A stretch of 37,823 bases of DNA from an uncultured Lachnospiraceae bacterium. GTDB taxonomy: Bacteria; Bacillota; Clostridia; Lachnospirales; Lachnospiraceae. The stretch spans positions 1 to 37,823 of the forward strand of contig CADBZI010000024.1 of the NCBI GenBank assembly GCA_902799015.1, read 5' to 3'. Made by a program: the position numbers and the translations under genes. This document shows positions 7,646 through 14,804 of this stretch, in pieces (positions within the stretch are counted from its first letter, which is position 1; each line of letters begins with the position of its first letter). Below the pieces are notes generated by a model. It was not told the origin of the DNA and ran no database searches. It saw only the letters and a list, made by a program, of their open reading frames with translations.

Positions 7646-7789
7646 TCAGTCCCGATGCTGCAGCAGGAAGTTGCAGCAATCATCACCCTTCATGGTTTTC
7701 AGCTTTTCGCCGAGACGGCTGACCTGGCTTTTTAGTTCTTCATACTGGCCACGAAGATCTGACGCCTTCGTTTCTTTCGTGATCTCCAT
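7646..7789 (-). CDS. Small 47-residue coiled-coil-like protein
   Basis: The frame starts 8 bases after the stop of the DUF2249 gene (ATG at 7789) and encodes 47 residues beginning MEITKETKASDLRGQYEEL. The middle (about 12-35) is highly charged with heptad-like Leu/Val spacing (LRGQYEELKSQVSRLGEKL), suggesting one amphipathic helix. The C-terminus contains CC and ends LLQHRD. The ribosome site is weak and translation may be coupled to the upstream gene. I recognise no family. Tight linkage to the ferredoxin/DUF2249 genes suggests a shared role, possibly as a binding partner; function unknown. Confidence 0.5.
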   Translation of the reverse strand: MEITKETKASDLRGQYEELKSQVSRLGEKLKTMKGDDCCNFLLQHRD

Positions 7790-7797
7790 ACCGCGCT

Positions 7798-8481
7798 TCA
7801 CACCTTCACGTCCGGATTTTTTTCACCGAATTTCTCTTTAAGCGTTTCGCAGATCTCGATGCGCTCCTTGCCTTGTTTCTCCATATTTTTTATGGACTTG
7901 TATGCAGCAAAGAGCGTTGACGGGCCAATTTCAGAACTGAAATACCCGATGCCCTGATTCCAGGCAAGAAGCTCAAATACATCATCCAAAGCTCTGCTGT
8001 CCAGGCCGTGGATATAGGCTTTTACCAGTTCTCTGGTCGCCTGGCGCATGCGGCCTGCACCGACCGCATTGGTGAGGGAGAGGAGAAGCCGCATCTCATA
8101 GGGCAGATACCGGTTATTATCATTCCAGGTCAGATCCCAGAAGTTCACGGCGATATTGCCGAGCTTTTCGTCGATCAGCGGCATGTTGGTCAGAGCTGCC
8201 GGACGCATCGGAATGTCTTTTTCCTCCTGCTTCACTGCCGCTCGATAGAAGAACGCATGGTACTCCGTATCTCCGGCCTTTTCCGTATGAACCTCATAAC
8301 CAAGGTCTTCCATCACCTCATAAAGCGGGATCGGCTCGAAGGACTGAACGATCTCAAGCCCGCTCCCGGCAGGCAGCTGCATGGCCTGCTTCTTGAGTCC
8401 CTGGAAGAAGTTGGCCTGGATGCCTCTGACGTCAATCTTTTTGAATTCAGCTGTTTTATCTTTCCATTCTGTATAGCTCAT
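7798..8481 (-). CDS. DUF2249 domain fused to an AhpD/carboxymuconolactone-decarboxylase-like helical domain
   Basis: 227 residues. The ATG at 8481 follows AGGAAG. Residues ~15-80 match DUF2249, a TusA-like fold: IDVRGIQANFFQGL, then SGLEIVQSFEPIPLYEVMEDLGYEV. Residues ~95-205 are helical and resemble AhpD-like proteins (LTNAVGAGRMRQATRELVKAYIHGLDSRALDDVFELLAWNQ), but lack the CxxC redox pair. The gene is 19 bases downstream of the ferredoxin and upstream of the 47-residue protein, within one operon divergent from a Crp/Fnr regulator. DUF2249 proteins occur near nitric oxide and anaerobic respiration genes in other bacteria, so a role in handling reactive nitrogen or sulfur species is plausible but unproven. 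Confidence 0.75.
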   Translation of the reverse strand: MSYTEWKDKTAEFKKIDVRGIQANFFQGLKKQAMQLPAGSGLEIVQSFEPIPLYEVMEDLGYEVHTEKAGDTEYHAFFYRAAVKQEEKDIPMRPAALTNMPLIDEKLGNIAVNFWDLTWNDNNRYLPYEMRLLLSLTNAVGAGRMRQATRELVKAYIHGLDSRALDDVFELLAWNQGIGYFSSEIGPSTLFAAYKSIKNMEKQGKERIEICETLKEKFGEKNPDVKV

Positions 8482-8500
8482 CGTCTTTTCTTCCTATGAA

Positions 8501-9211
8501 TCAGTCCAGGATCCGTCCGTCCCGTGAGATCGTTACAACCTGCCATGGGATGAACTTGTCGCTTGCTTTAAGCGCATTCTCCGCTGCCCTCTGCAGACCT
8601 CCGCAGCAGGGGACCTCCATACGGACGATCGTCACGCTCTTGATATCGTTGTCACGGATGATGGCAGTCAGCTTCTCCGTGTAATCCACCGCATCCAGCT
8701 TCGGGCAGCCGATGACTGTGATCTTACCCTTCATGAAATCCTCATGCATGTTGGCATAGGCGTAGGCTGTGCAGTCAGCGGCAATGAGAAGTTTCGCGCC
8801 GTCGAAGAATGGAGCCTGCGTGGGAAGAAGCTTTATCTGGCAGGGCCACTGCGCCAGTCTTGATACAGATCTTCCGACCGTGACCGGTGCTTCTTCGCTG
8901 CGGTCAAATTGTGCCATACGGGAACCGGGACAGCCGCCCTCATGATGTTCATGCTTCATTTCATTCATGGTCTTTTTCTCCTTTGCTTCTTTCACTGCTT
9001 TTTCGTCGTATTCGGGTGCTTCCCGTTCTTCAAAAGTGATCGCACCGGTGGGACAGCCGGGCAGACAGTCACCAAAACCGTCACAGAAATTCTCCCGGAC
9101 CAGCTTAGCTTTGCCATCGATGATGTCGATAGCACCTTCATGGCACGCTTCTGCGCACAGGCCACAGCCGTTGCATTTCTCTTCGTTTATATGTATGATT
9201 TTCCGAATCAT
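8501..9211 (-). CDS. 4Fe-4S ferredoxin-type protein with C-terminal cysteine-rich domain
   Basis: 236 residues. The start at 9211 is set by AAGGAGG 8 bases upstream; 14 further in-frame codons lack support. N-terminal iron-sulfur domain (~1-60): CNGCGLCAEAC and a second cluster motif FCDGFGDCLPGCP followed by TGAITFEE. A charged linker with a His-rich HEHHEGGCPG segment (~85-95) follows. The C-terminal domain (~120-236) contains LLIAADCTAYAYA, VIGCPKLD and VPCCGG, a Cys arrangement conserved in a clostridial family found beside Crp/Fnr regulators and hybrid cluster protein genes. It probably carries electrons for an anaerobic redox or nitrosative stress function. No hcp gene is in the window. 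Expression is likely controlled by the divergent regulator through the site at 9270-9285. Confidence 0.88.
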   Translation of the reverse strand: MIRKIIHINEEKCNGCGLCAEACHEGAIDIIDGKAKLVRENFCDGFGDCLPGCPTGAITFEEREAPEYDEKAVKEAKEKKTMNEMKHEHHEGGCPGSRMAQFDRSEEAPVTVGRSVSRLAQWPCQIKLLPTQAPFFDGAKLLIAADCTAYAYANMHEDFMKGKITVIGCPKLDAVDYTEKLTAIIRDNDIKSVTIVRMEVPCCGGLQRAAENALKASDKFIPWQVVTISRDGRILD

Positions 9212-9242
9212 TTCTTTTGCCTCCTTCTCTTGTTCTGGCATC

Positions 9243-9311
9243 AGTATGCACAAGGAATTTGAATATTTCTGTATCTAGAGATACACAACTATATCTTTTT
9301 TGGTGTATAAC
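9243..9311. promoter_or_regulatory. Divergent promoter region with a central 16-bp Crp/Fnr-like palindrome
   Basis: TGTATC-TAGA-GATACA (9270-9285) is a perfect 6+6 inverted repeat centred at 9277.5. On the plus strand TATAAC (9306-9311) places a start near 9318, so the palindrome would centre near -41. On the minus strand CATACT (9243-9248) places a start near 9236, again about -41. That is the class II activator position of Crp/Fnr proteins for both divergent genes. Neither side has a good -35 hexamer. Confidence 0.55.
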
Positions 9312-9340
9312 TGCTTCAGGGATTCTTAAGGAGATTCGAT

Positions 9341-10015
9341 ATGGACTATTCTGTACTTGAAAAGAGCACCCTGTTTCAGGGAGTGGAGGCAAAGGTTCTT
9401 CAGGGATACCTGGAAGAGACTCCTCATCACATTCAGTGCTACGATAAAGAGGAAACGATCTTTCATCTGATGGATTCGGCACTCAGGATCGGTATTATTC
9501 TGGAGGGCCGCGTGGAGGCCCAGAAGTCCTTTCCAAATGGAAGCCAGGTAAACGTCTCAGTTCGTGTTCCGGGGGAAATGATCGGGCCTGCCGCCGTATT
9601 CTCGAAAAGTCAGCGGTACCCCTGCGATATCGTTGCCCTGGAGCCTGCGACGCTTATGATACTTAGGAAGGAAGATCTCCTGTCACTCATGCAGAAGGAT
9701 GTGCAGATACTGAAGAATTTCACGACAGAGATCGCTTCCGCAACCTATATGCTGCAGCAGAGGCTGGAGCTTTTATCCTACAACGGGATCGCGCAGAAAG
9801 CCGCCTTCTGGCTGCTGATGCAGATCAGACAATCAGGAAAGACTACTGTCAGGATTCCGGATTCCATATCCAAATGGGCCATGATTATGAATGTATCCAG
9901 ACCATCCCTTCACAGAGAAATGAAAAAGATGGAAGACGGCGGAATCATCCGATACACGGGTAAAGCCATTGAAGTCCTGAATCCGGATGAACTACAGTCA
10001 GTGCTCAGCGATTGA
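9341..10015 (+). CDS. Crp/Fnr-family transcriptional regulator
   Basis: 224 residues, the only plus-strand gene. The ATG at 9341 follows AAGGAG. The N-terminal cyclic-nucleotide-binding-like beta roll (~10-115) shows IGIILEGRVEAQKSF and VPGEMIGPAAVFS. A dimerisation helix (~120-145) precedes a winged helix-turn-helix (~150-215) with SISKWAMIMNVSRPSLHREMKKMEDGGII. No Fnr-type N-terminal cysteine cluster is seen, so the signal may be a metabolite, haem or nitric oxide rather than an iron-sulfur cluster. Divergent orientation with the ferredoxin operon and the shared palindrome suggest that it controls itself and that operon. Confidence 0.92.
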   Translation: MDYSVLEKSTLFQGVEAKVLQGYLEETPHHIQCYDKEETIFHLMDSALRIGIILEGRVEAQKSFPNGSQVNVSVRVPGEMIGPAAVFSKSQRYPCDIVALEPATLMILRKEDLLSLMQKDVQILKNFTTEIASATYMLQQRLELLSYNGIAQKAAFWLLMQIRQSGKTTVRIPDSISKWAMIMNVSRPSLHREMKKMEDGGIIRYTGKAIEVLNPDELQSVLSD

Positions 10016-10081
10016 TTTATCATCCATACCACCCACCTCTTTGCCGATGATCTTCTCCTTTCGAAGCGGCTTCTTCCAAAT

Positions 10082-10205
10082 TCAAGAACGCCAACGGCGT
10101 TCTTGCCGCGGTGCTGCGTGCCAGTGGCACGCGTTTAGCGCCGACCGGAGCGAAGCGGAGAACGCGCTCGGTGCGAAGCACCTTCCTCTGAGCGCGGCTG
10201 CGATC
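10082..10205. repeat. Cluster of GC-rich hairpins between crp and rpsI
   Basis: This gene-free stretch contains CAAGAACGCC/GGCGTTCTTG (10083-10105), GCGTGCC/GGCACGC (about 10116-10132) and a nested GCGCTC...GAGCGC hairpin enclosing GGTGC-GAA-GCACC (about 10161-10195). The motif GCGAAGC, which forms a very stable DNA mini-hairpin, recurs. The first palindrome belongs to a three-copy family (see 23620 and 27011). No coding potential is seen. Confidence 0.7.
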
Positions 10206-10215
10206 CGCCGGAGGC

Positions 10216-10304
10216 TTTATCTCAGTGGGGGATTGACTCCCGCCACTGAGACAGAATAGTTACTCGCCGCCTATAGAGGCGGGAGTCTCCCCCACTGAGA
10301 TAAA
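10216..10304. repeat. Long inverted repeat, 27-bp arms
   Basis: The left arm 10216-10244 and right arm 10278-10304 (starting TTTATCTCAGTGGGGGA and ending with its complement) pair over 27 bp with a two-base bulge. The 33-base centre contains a smaller CGCC/GGCG hairpin. It sits between the converging ends of the Crp/Fnr gene and rpsI. It may act as a two-way terminator or be a palindromic mobile or REP-like element; there is no T-run at either end. Confidence 0.8.
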
Positions 10305-10337
10305 ACGGTATAGATTTGGTCAGCCGAAAAAGCAAAA

Positions 10338-10376
10338 GAAAAAACCCCGGAACCATTGAAATTCCAGGGTTTTTTG
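10338..10376 (-). terminator. Rho-independent terminator of rplM-rpsI
   Basis: On the minus strand a stem of AAAACCCTGGAA with TTCCGGGGTTTT (one wobble pair) closes a 9-base loop and runs into a T-tract. It lies about 20 bases after the rpsI stop. The A/T-rich flanks on both sides may let it work in both directions. Confidence 0.85.
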
Positions 10377-10393
10377 ATGTTTCGAAGTTTCGA

Positions 10394-10786
10394 TCAGCGC
10401 TTGCTGAACTGCGGAGCTCTACGTGCCGCTTTGAGGCCGTACTTCTTTCTCTCCTTCATACGCGGATCTCTGGTGAGAAATCCTGCTGCTTTCAGGGTAG
10501 GACGCAGTTCAGCATCCGCTTCAAGCAGTGCGCGGGAGATTCCGTGGCGGATCGCGCCGGCCTGGCCGGTCATTCCGCCGCCCTTGACGTTGACAAGGAC
10601 ATCAAACTTATCCGTGTTCTCGGTGAGAACCAGCGGCTGGCGAACGATGGTCTTCAGGGTCTCAAGCCCGAAGTAATCATCCATATCACGCTTATTAATC
10701 GTAACCTTGCCGGTTCCCGGTACAAGGTATACACGTGCGACAGAGCTTTTTCTTCTTCCAGTTCCGTAATATCTATCCGTAGCCAA
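10394..10786 (-). CDS. rpsI: 30S ribosomal protein S9
   Basis: 130 residues, the normal length. It begins [21 protein letters not shown] and ends with the diagnostic basic tail RRAPQFSKR, whose terminal Lys-Arg reaches the P-site tRNA in the small subunit. [19 protein letters not shown] is the conserved core. It is 16 bases downstream of rplM, the universal L13-S9 pair, and is followed by a strong terminator. Confidence 0.98.
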   Translation of the reverse strand: MATDRYYGTGRRKSSVARVYLVPGTGKVTINKRDMDDYFGLETLKTIVRQPLVLTENTDKFDVLVNVKGGGMTGQAGAIRHGISRALLEADAELRPTLKAAGFLTRDPRMKERKKYGLKAARRAPQFSKR

Positions 10787-10802
10787 AGTTCATTCCCTCC
10801 TA

Positions 10803-11231
10803 TCAGATCGTCATGGTTTCCGGCTTCTGAGCCTGATGCTTGTGCTCAGGTCCGGCATAGACGAAGAGCTTCTTAGCCATTGCTCTTCCGAGCGGGCCCT
10901 TCGGCAGCATACCGATCACTGCGTGCTCTACAACTCTCTCCGGCTTCTTGGCAAGCATCTCGCGCAGGCTTGTCTCCTTGACGCCGCCGATGTACTTGGA
11001 ATGAGAGAAATAAGTCTTCTGATCGAGCTTCTTTCCGGTTACCTTAATCTTGTCTGCATTGACGACGATCACATAATCGCCTGTATCCAGGAAAGGAGTG
11101 AAAATCGGCTTATTCTTTCCGCGAAGTGTCGCTGCTACGACAGTTGAAAGACGTCCGAGCGTCTGTCCTTCGGCGTCAACCACATACCATTTTCTCTCGA
11201 TGCTGGCTGCGCCTGGCATATAGGTTTTCAT
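10803..11231 (-). CDS. rplM: 50S ribosomal protein L13
   Basis: 142 residues from the ATG at 11231, preceded by GGAGG; an 8-codon extension upstream is not typical of L13. Conserved blocks are [55 protein letters not shown] and [12 protein letters not shown]. It is the first gene of the L13-S9 operon, transcribed from a perfect-consensus promoter at 11373-11401. The 5' leader of about 130 bases may carry an L13-type autoregulatory RNA. Confidence 0.98.
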   Translation of the reverse strand: MKTYMPGAASIERKWYVVDAEGQTLGRLSTVVAATLRGKNKPIFTPFLDTGDYVIVVNADKIKVTGKKLDQKTYFSHSKYIGGVKETSLREMLAKKPERVVEHAVIGMLPKGPLGRAMAKKLFVYAGPEHKHQAQKPETMTI

Positions 11232-11239
11232 TATCGAAT

Positions 11240-11366
11240 ATCCTCCATGTATCATATTGAGCCCGACGGTGTTTTACCTCCGTCTTGCCGGTATCGATAA
11301 GCATCCTTTCCGGGGTAGGCAGATGCGAATCATCATGAAAACAGCGTGCGTCTGTCCGGCGCACAC
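11240..11366 (-). ncRNA. Structured 5' leader of rplM (candidate L13 leader)
   Basis: Between the predicted transcription start (near 11366) and the ribosome site there are about 120 untranslated bases with possible hairpins such as GTGCGCCGGACAGACGCAC. Firmicutes rplM genes often have an L13 leader that binds the protein and limits expression. Assignment rests on position, promoter strength and length; I could not check it against the covariance model. Confidence 0.35.
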
Positions 11367-11372
11367 TTTGAT

Positions 11373-11401
11373 ATTATATTCACGTCAAACGCCGCTGTCA
11401 A
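11373..11401 (-). promoter_or_regulatory. Strong promoter of rplM-rpsI
   Basis: On the minus strand TTGACA (11396-11401), a 17-bp spacer and TATAAT (11373-11378) match the sigma-A consensus perfectly, as expected for a ribosomal protein operon. Confidence 0.9.
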
Positions 11402-11483
11402 GAAGCATTTTACGGCAGGACATCCGTGGGCATGAACCGGATGTTATCCGCCTGCCTGTCGGCGCATGGCCCATTGATTCGCG

Positions 11484-11518
11484 CAGAAAGAAAGCGCAGG
11501 CCATACTCAGCCTGCGCC
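11484..11518 (-). terminator. Terminator after the cytidylate-kinase-like gene
   Basis: On the minus strand GCGCAGGC (11510-11517) pairs with GCCTGCGC (11494-11501) across an 8-base loop, followed by TTTCTTTCT. It is about 60 bases past the stop at 11580. The remaining sequence to the rplM promoter holds no gene. Confidence 0.75.
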
Positions 11519-11579
11519 TCAAATCATCCCCATACTGCCTGCCCGGAACGGAATCACGCATCCGAACAACCAGACTGAA

Positions 11580-12170
11580 TCATGCCTCTTTCACATCTCC
11601 GATCAGGCTTACCAGCAGGTCTACCGTTTTCTCCGGTCCGATCTTGCCGACATCGATCGAAAGATCATAATCATGATAGTCTCCCATCTCATGACCGGTG
11701 TAGGCACGATAGTATGTCTTCCGCCAGTGGTCACACCGCTCGATATACTTGTCGACATCCGCCTTCCCGTATTCATTCAGCTCAAGGGCATGAGCTCTGC
11801 GAAATGCATGATCCGCGTGAAGAAAGACATCAAAGGTTTTCACTCCGGCTTCCCGAAGAATGATATTCGAGCAGCGCCCAACCATAATGCAGGGCTTCTT
11901 CGCCAGCTCCAGAATCACTTCTCTCTGTGCCTGGAAGATCGCATCATAGGAGCTGTTGTACGCGCTCGTGCTCAGAAAGGCATTGATGAACCGGCTTCCC
12001 TGGCTCAGGGACTCGCCCTCCCGCGAAACATCCTCCTCGGAATATCCGCTCTTTTTTGCTGTCATCCGGATAAAGTCCACATCATAATACTCGATTCCCA
12101 ACCGCGCGGAGAGCGCTTTTGCCACAGAACGGCCGTAAGCTCCGTACTCCCTGCTGATCGTAATAACCAT
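11580..12170 (-). CDS. Cytidylate-kinase-like family protein
   Basis: 196 residues. The ATG at 12170 follows GAGGAG. It begins MVITISREYGAYGRSVAKALSARLG, a modified P-loop in which the usual GxxGxGKS is replaced by REYGAYGRSVA, typical of the Cytidylate_kin2 family (PF13189). Later blocks are YYDVDFIRMTAKKSG, CIMVGRCSNIIL and DHWRKTYYRAYTGHEMGDYHDYDLSIDV, the last resembling the C-terminal part of that family. It is probably a soluble nucleoside monophosphate kinase or relative; its substrate is not known. It stands alone between the TRAP operon and rplM, with its own terminator. Confidence 0.85.
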   Translation of the reverse strand: MVITISREYGAYGRSVAKALSARLGIEYYDVDFIRMTAKKSGYSEEDVSREGESLSQGSRFINAFLSTSAYNSSYDAIFQAQREVILELAKKPCIMVGRCSNIILREAGVKTFDVFLHADHAFRRAHALELNEYGKADVDKYIERCDHWRKTYYRAYTGHEMGDYHDYDLSIDVGKIGPEKTVDLLVSLIGDVKEA

Positions 12171-12234
12171 ATCTCTGTCTCCTCTTTTCGTTTTTATTCA
12201 TCCTTACCGGGATGATCCGTCCGTCAAAAGTCCC

Positions 12235-12259
12235 TTGCGAATTGCTTCGCGCTTCGCAA
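12235..12259. repeat. Small palindrome between the TRAP permease and kinase-like genes
   Basis: TTGCGAA (12235-12241) pairs with TTCGCAA (12253-12259), with two GCTTCGC copies in the loop. On the minus strand it is followed by GGGACTTTTGA, so it may be a weak terminator for the TRAP operon. It shares the GCGAAGC motif with other intergenic palindromes in the window. Confidence 0.5.
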
Positions 12260-12305
12260 TCCTTCTGCCATTACATAGCCGTTTGATGACACTTATGCGA
12301 GGATG

Positions 12306-14264
12306 TCAGGCAGGAGAGGCATTCTTTTTCTGTACCATCTGGATCATATAGATTGCTACGGTAATGACAGTTCCGATGATATCCGTCAGCATTCCCGGAT
12401 AGATCAGCATCAGTCCTGCAGCTGCCAGGATCATCCTGAAGAGCGGGTTCAGCGGCCTGATCATATATCCTTCAATCGCCGCAGAGATCGCGAACATTCC
12501 GATTACGCTCGTTATGATAATCAGCACGAATTCAGCCGCGTTGGTATCGATCAGAAGCATCGCCGGATTCAGGCAGAAGATATACGGAATCAGAAATGCG
12601 CCGATTGCGAGCTTTGACGCATTGAGCGCAGTTCTCATCGGGTCGGATTTTGCGATCGCGGAGCCCGCATAGGCTGCCAGTGCCACCGGCGGCGTGATGT
12701 CCGCAACGATACCGAAGTAGAACACAAACATACTCGCGCAGATGGTGTTCAGTCCCATACCTGTGGTCAGAATCGGCGCGCAGGTGGTAGCCATGATGAT
12801 GTAGGTTGCGGTTGTCGGAACGCCCATTCCGAGAATGATACAGCAAAGCATGGTAAAGATCAGAGCGATCAAGAGATTTCCATGAGAGATCGATACGATC
12901 ACATCGATGAAGACCTGGCCCAGACCGGTCATTGTCACAACACCCGCGATGATGCCGGCAATGCCGCACGCAACGCCGATGCTGAGCGTATTCTTCGCGC
13001 CGGTCTCAAGCGCGTCGAGGAACTTCTTCGGCGTCATACGATGCTCTTTGTTGAACATGCTGACCACGATGCACAGCAAGGTGGCAATGATCGCGGCCCG
13101 GCTCATGGTGTAGCCGGAGGTGATCAGATAGACCAGCGCTACCAGCGGTACCAGCAGATAGATCTTCGGCAGAATCTCCCTTGCCTTCGGCAGCTGTTCC
13201 CTCGGAATACCCTTCAGTCCGAGACGCTTTGCTCTCAGGTGAACCATCAGGAAGATTCCCGTAAAATACAACACTGCCGGAAGGATTGCCTTGATGACAA
13301 TCTGCGAATACGGAACGCCGACCATCTCCGCCATCAGAAATGCTGCAGCGCCCATAATCGGAGGCATGATCTGTCCGCCCGTGGAAGCAGCGGCCTCAAC
13401 TGCGCCGGCGAATTCGCCCGGATAACCGGTTTTCTTCATCATCGGGATCGTGACGGAACCGGTCGTGACGGTATTTCCCACGGAAGAGCCGGAAACCATG
13501 CCGCACAGCGCGGAAGAGATTACCGCAACCTTGGCAGGGCCGCCGGACGCAAAGCCCGCGATGCTGTTCGCGCAGGAAATGAAGAAGTCCGAGATCCCTG
13601 TCGCCTCGAGAAAAGCACCAAAGATAATGAACAGAACAATATAGGTACTGCAGACGCCAACCGGAGTTCCGATCACGCCTTCTGTCGTATAGAACAGATT
13701 ATAGATGATAATATTCAGGGACTTGCCTACAGAAAAAGCATAGATCACAAAGCACGCAGCTACCACAATAATCGGAATTCCGGTCACTCTGCGGCAGCAC
13801 TCTGCCAGAACCAGTATGCCGATCACGCCCAGCCATACCTCAAGATCCGATATCCGGATTCCATGCTTGATGATCGCCTGGCTGTTTACTACAAAGTAGA
13901 AATAGCAGCCGGATCCCACAACCGCAAGAATAATATCATAGATCGGGATACGGTTGACTTTCTGGGGTCTGCCCCCTGACTTTCTTGCCGGAAAAAGGAT
14001 AAAAACAAATAAAATGACGATTCCCAGGAACAGAGGACGCCGGATTCTCTCATCCCATACCGCAAACAAGTTCATATAGATCATGAACACGGAGAATGCT
14101 GCGAGCATCACCTTGATCACGATTGCCGGGATTCCCTCCCATGGCCGGGTATTGGATTCCCGGTCATATTTTTTCATCAGTTCTTCAACATCTGCTGCCG
14201 TTCCTACGGACGGATCCCCGGCCGGAGCATTGTTCAGAAGATCCTTCTCATTGTTGTCTTTCAT
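12306..14264 (-). CDS. TRAP transporter permease, fused small and large subunits (TAXI type)
   Basis: 652 residues. The start at 14264 follows GAGGTTGAG; four extra in-frame codons upstream lack a ribosome site. Numerous hydrophobic segments form an N-terminal four-helix part (~50-180) corresponding to DctQ and a long DctM-like part (~190-640). Recognisable blocks are FGAFLEATGISDFFISCANSIAGFASGGPAKVAVISSALCGMVSGSSVGNT, GGQIMPPIMGAAAFLMAEM and GMGVPTTATYIIMATTCAPIL. The fused single permease is the usual form in TAXI-type TRAP systems. It sits downstream of the DUF1850 gene and the TAXI binding protein. Together they form a secondary, ion-driven importer of an organic acid; the substrate is unknown. 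Confidence 0.95.
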   Translation of the reverse strand: MKDNNEKDLLNNAPAGDPSVGTAADVEELMKKYDRESNTRPWEGIPAIVIKVMLAAFSVFMIYMNLFAVWDERIRRPLFLGIVILFVFILFPARKSGGRPQKVNRIPIYDIILAVVGSGCYFYFVVNSQAIIKHGIRISDLEVWLGVIGILVLAECCRRVTGIPIIVVAACFVIYAFSVGKSLNIIIYNLFYTTEGVIGTPVGVCSTYIVLFIIFGAFLEATGISDFFISCANSIAGFASGGPAKVAVISSALCGMVSGSSVGNTVTTGSVTIPMMKKTGYPGEFAGAVEAAASTGGQIMPPIMGAAAFLMAEMVGVPYSQIVIKAILPAVLYFTGIFLMVHLRAKRLGLKGIPREQLPKAREILPKIYLLVPLVALVYLITSGYTMSRAAIIATLLCIVVSMFNKEHRMTPKKFLDALETGAKNTLSIGVACGIAGIIAGVVTMTGLGQVFIDVIVSISHGNLLIALIFTMLCCIILGMGVPTTATYIIMATTCAPILTTGMGLNTICASMFVFYFGIVADITPPVALAAYAGSAIAKSDPMRTALNASKLAIGAFLIPYIFCLNPAMLLIDTNAAEFVLIIITSVIGMFAISAAIEGYMIRPLNPLFRMILAAAGLMLIYPGMLTDIIGTVITVAIYMIQMVQKKNASPA

Positions 14265-14285
14265 ACTCAACCTCATTACTCTATA

Positions 14286-14804
14286 TTACCGCTCCAGGGC
14301 AAATCTTACTTTCGCATTTTTACCGCACAGATCCCTCAGACTGATCATTTCTCCGTCCTCCAGGGTCAGCGTATGGTCTGAAACCGTCCCTACAAAGTAG
14401 ACCAGGTCCTCCATCTTTCGGTCAAATCCCGTGATGATCATGCTTCCGTCTTCCCCGTATTCCAGCTTCTGCCCTTCCTCCAGCTGCGTCTGAACACCGG
14501 CACCGAACCCATAATACACTGTCTTCACAACATAGATTCCGTCCGGTCGGATCTCGTAGTAATCCGTGACCGGACTTTTGTTAACCGAATGAATAAAACC
14601 AATACTGAAGGTATCGGACATGCGGACCGGATAACGAGCGTAGATCTGACCGGTCTTCACAGAAGAAAGGACCAGATAGCCTCTTTGCCGCTGATACGCG
14701 AATGCGGCAGCCAGAACCGCAAAAATCAGGATCAGGACTGCCGCAATACTTTTTACACGAAATGCCCGTGCGTCTCGTTGACCCGAAGCGCCCGTATTAC
14801 TCAA
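14286..14804 (-). CDS. DUF1850 domain-containing membrane-anchored protein of the TAXI-TRAP operon
   Basis: About 172 residues if translation starts at TTG 14804, which overlaps the TAXI gene stop by 8 bases; a GTG at 14840 is an alternative. No ATG is available at the 5' end. One N-terminal membrane helix (VKSIAAVLILIFAVLAAAFAY) anchors an extracytoplasmic domain with the DUF1850 hallmarks: FSIGFIHSVNKSPVTDYYEI, YYGFGAGVQ and the ISLRDLCG end. DUF1850 genes are regularly located between TAXI binding proteins and TRAP permeases. The protein is presumed to assist substrate transfer or complex assembly; the biochemical role is unknown. Confidence 0.85.
   Translation of the reverse strand: MSNTGASGQRDARAFRVKSIAAVLILIFAVLAAAFAYQRQRGYLVLSSVKTGQIYARYPVRMSDTFSIGFIHSVNKSPVTDYYEIRPDGIYVVKTVYYGFGAGVQTQLEEGQKLEYGEDGSMIITGFDRKMEDLVYFVGTVSDHTLTLEDGEMISLRDLCGKNAKVRFALER

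Noticed and set aside
10216-10304. The long inverted repeat and nearby hairpins as a CRISPR array.
   Set aside because: There is a single inverted pair with no regularly spaced direct repeats and no cas genes in the window.
12882-13979. A 365-codon plus-strand frame opposite the TRAP permease, with many His/Arg/Asp.
   Set aside because: Its composition mirrors codon bias of the membrane protein on the other strand. There is no ribosome site or family match, and the permease is unambiguous.
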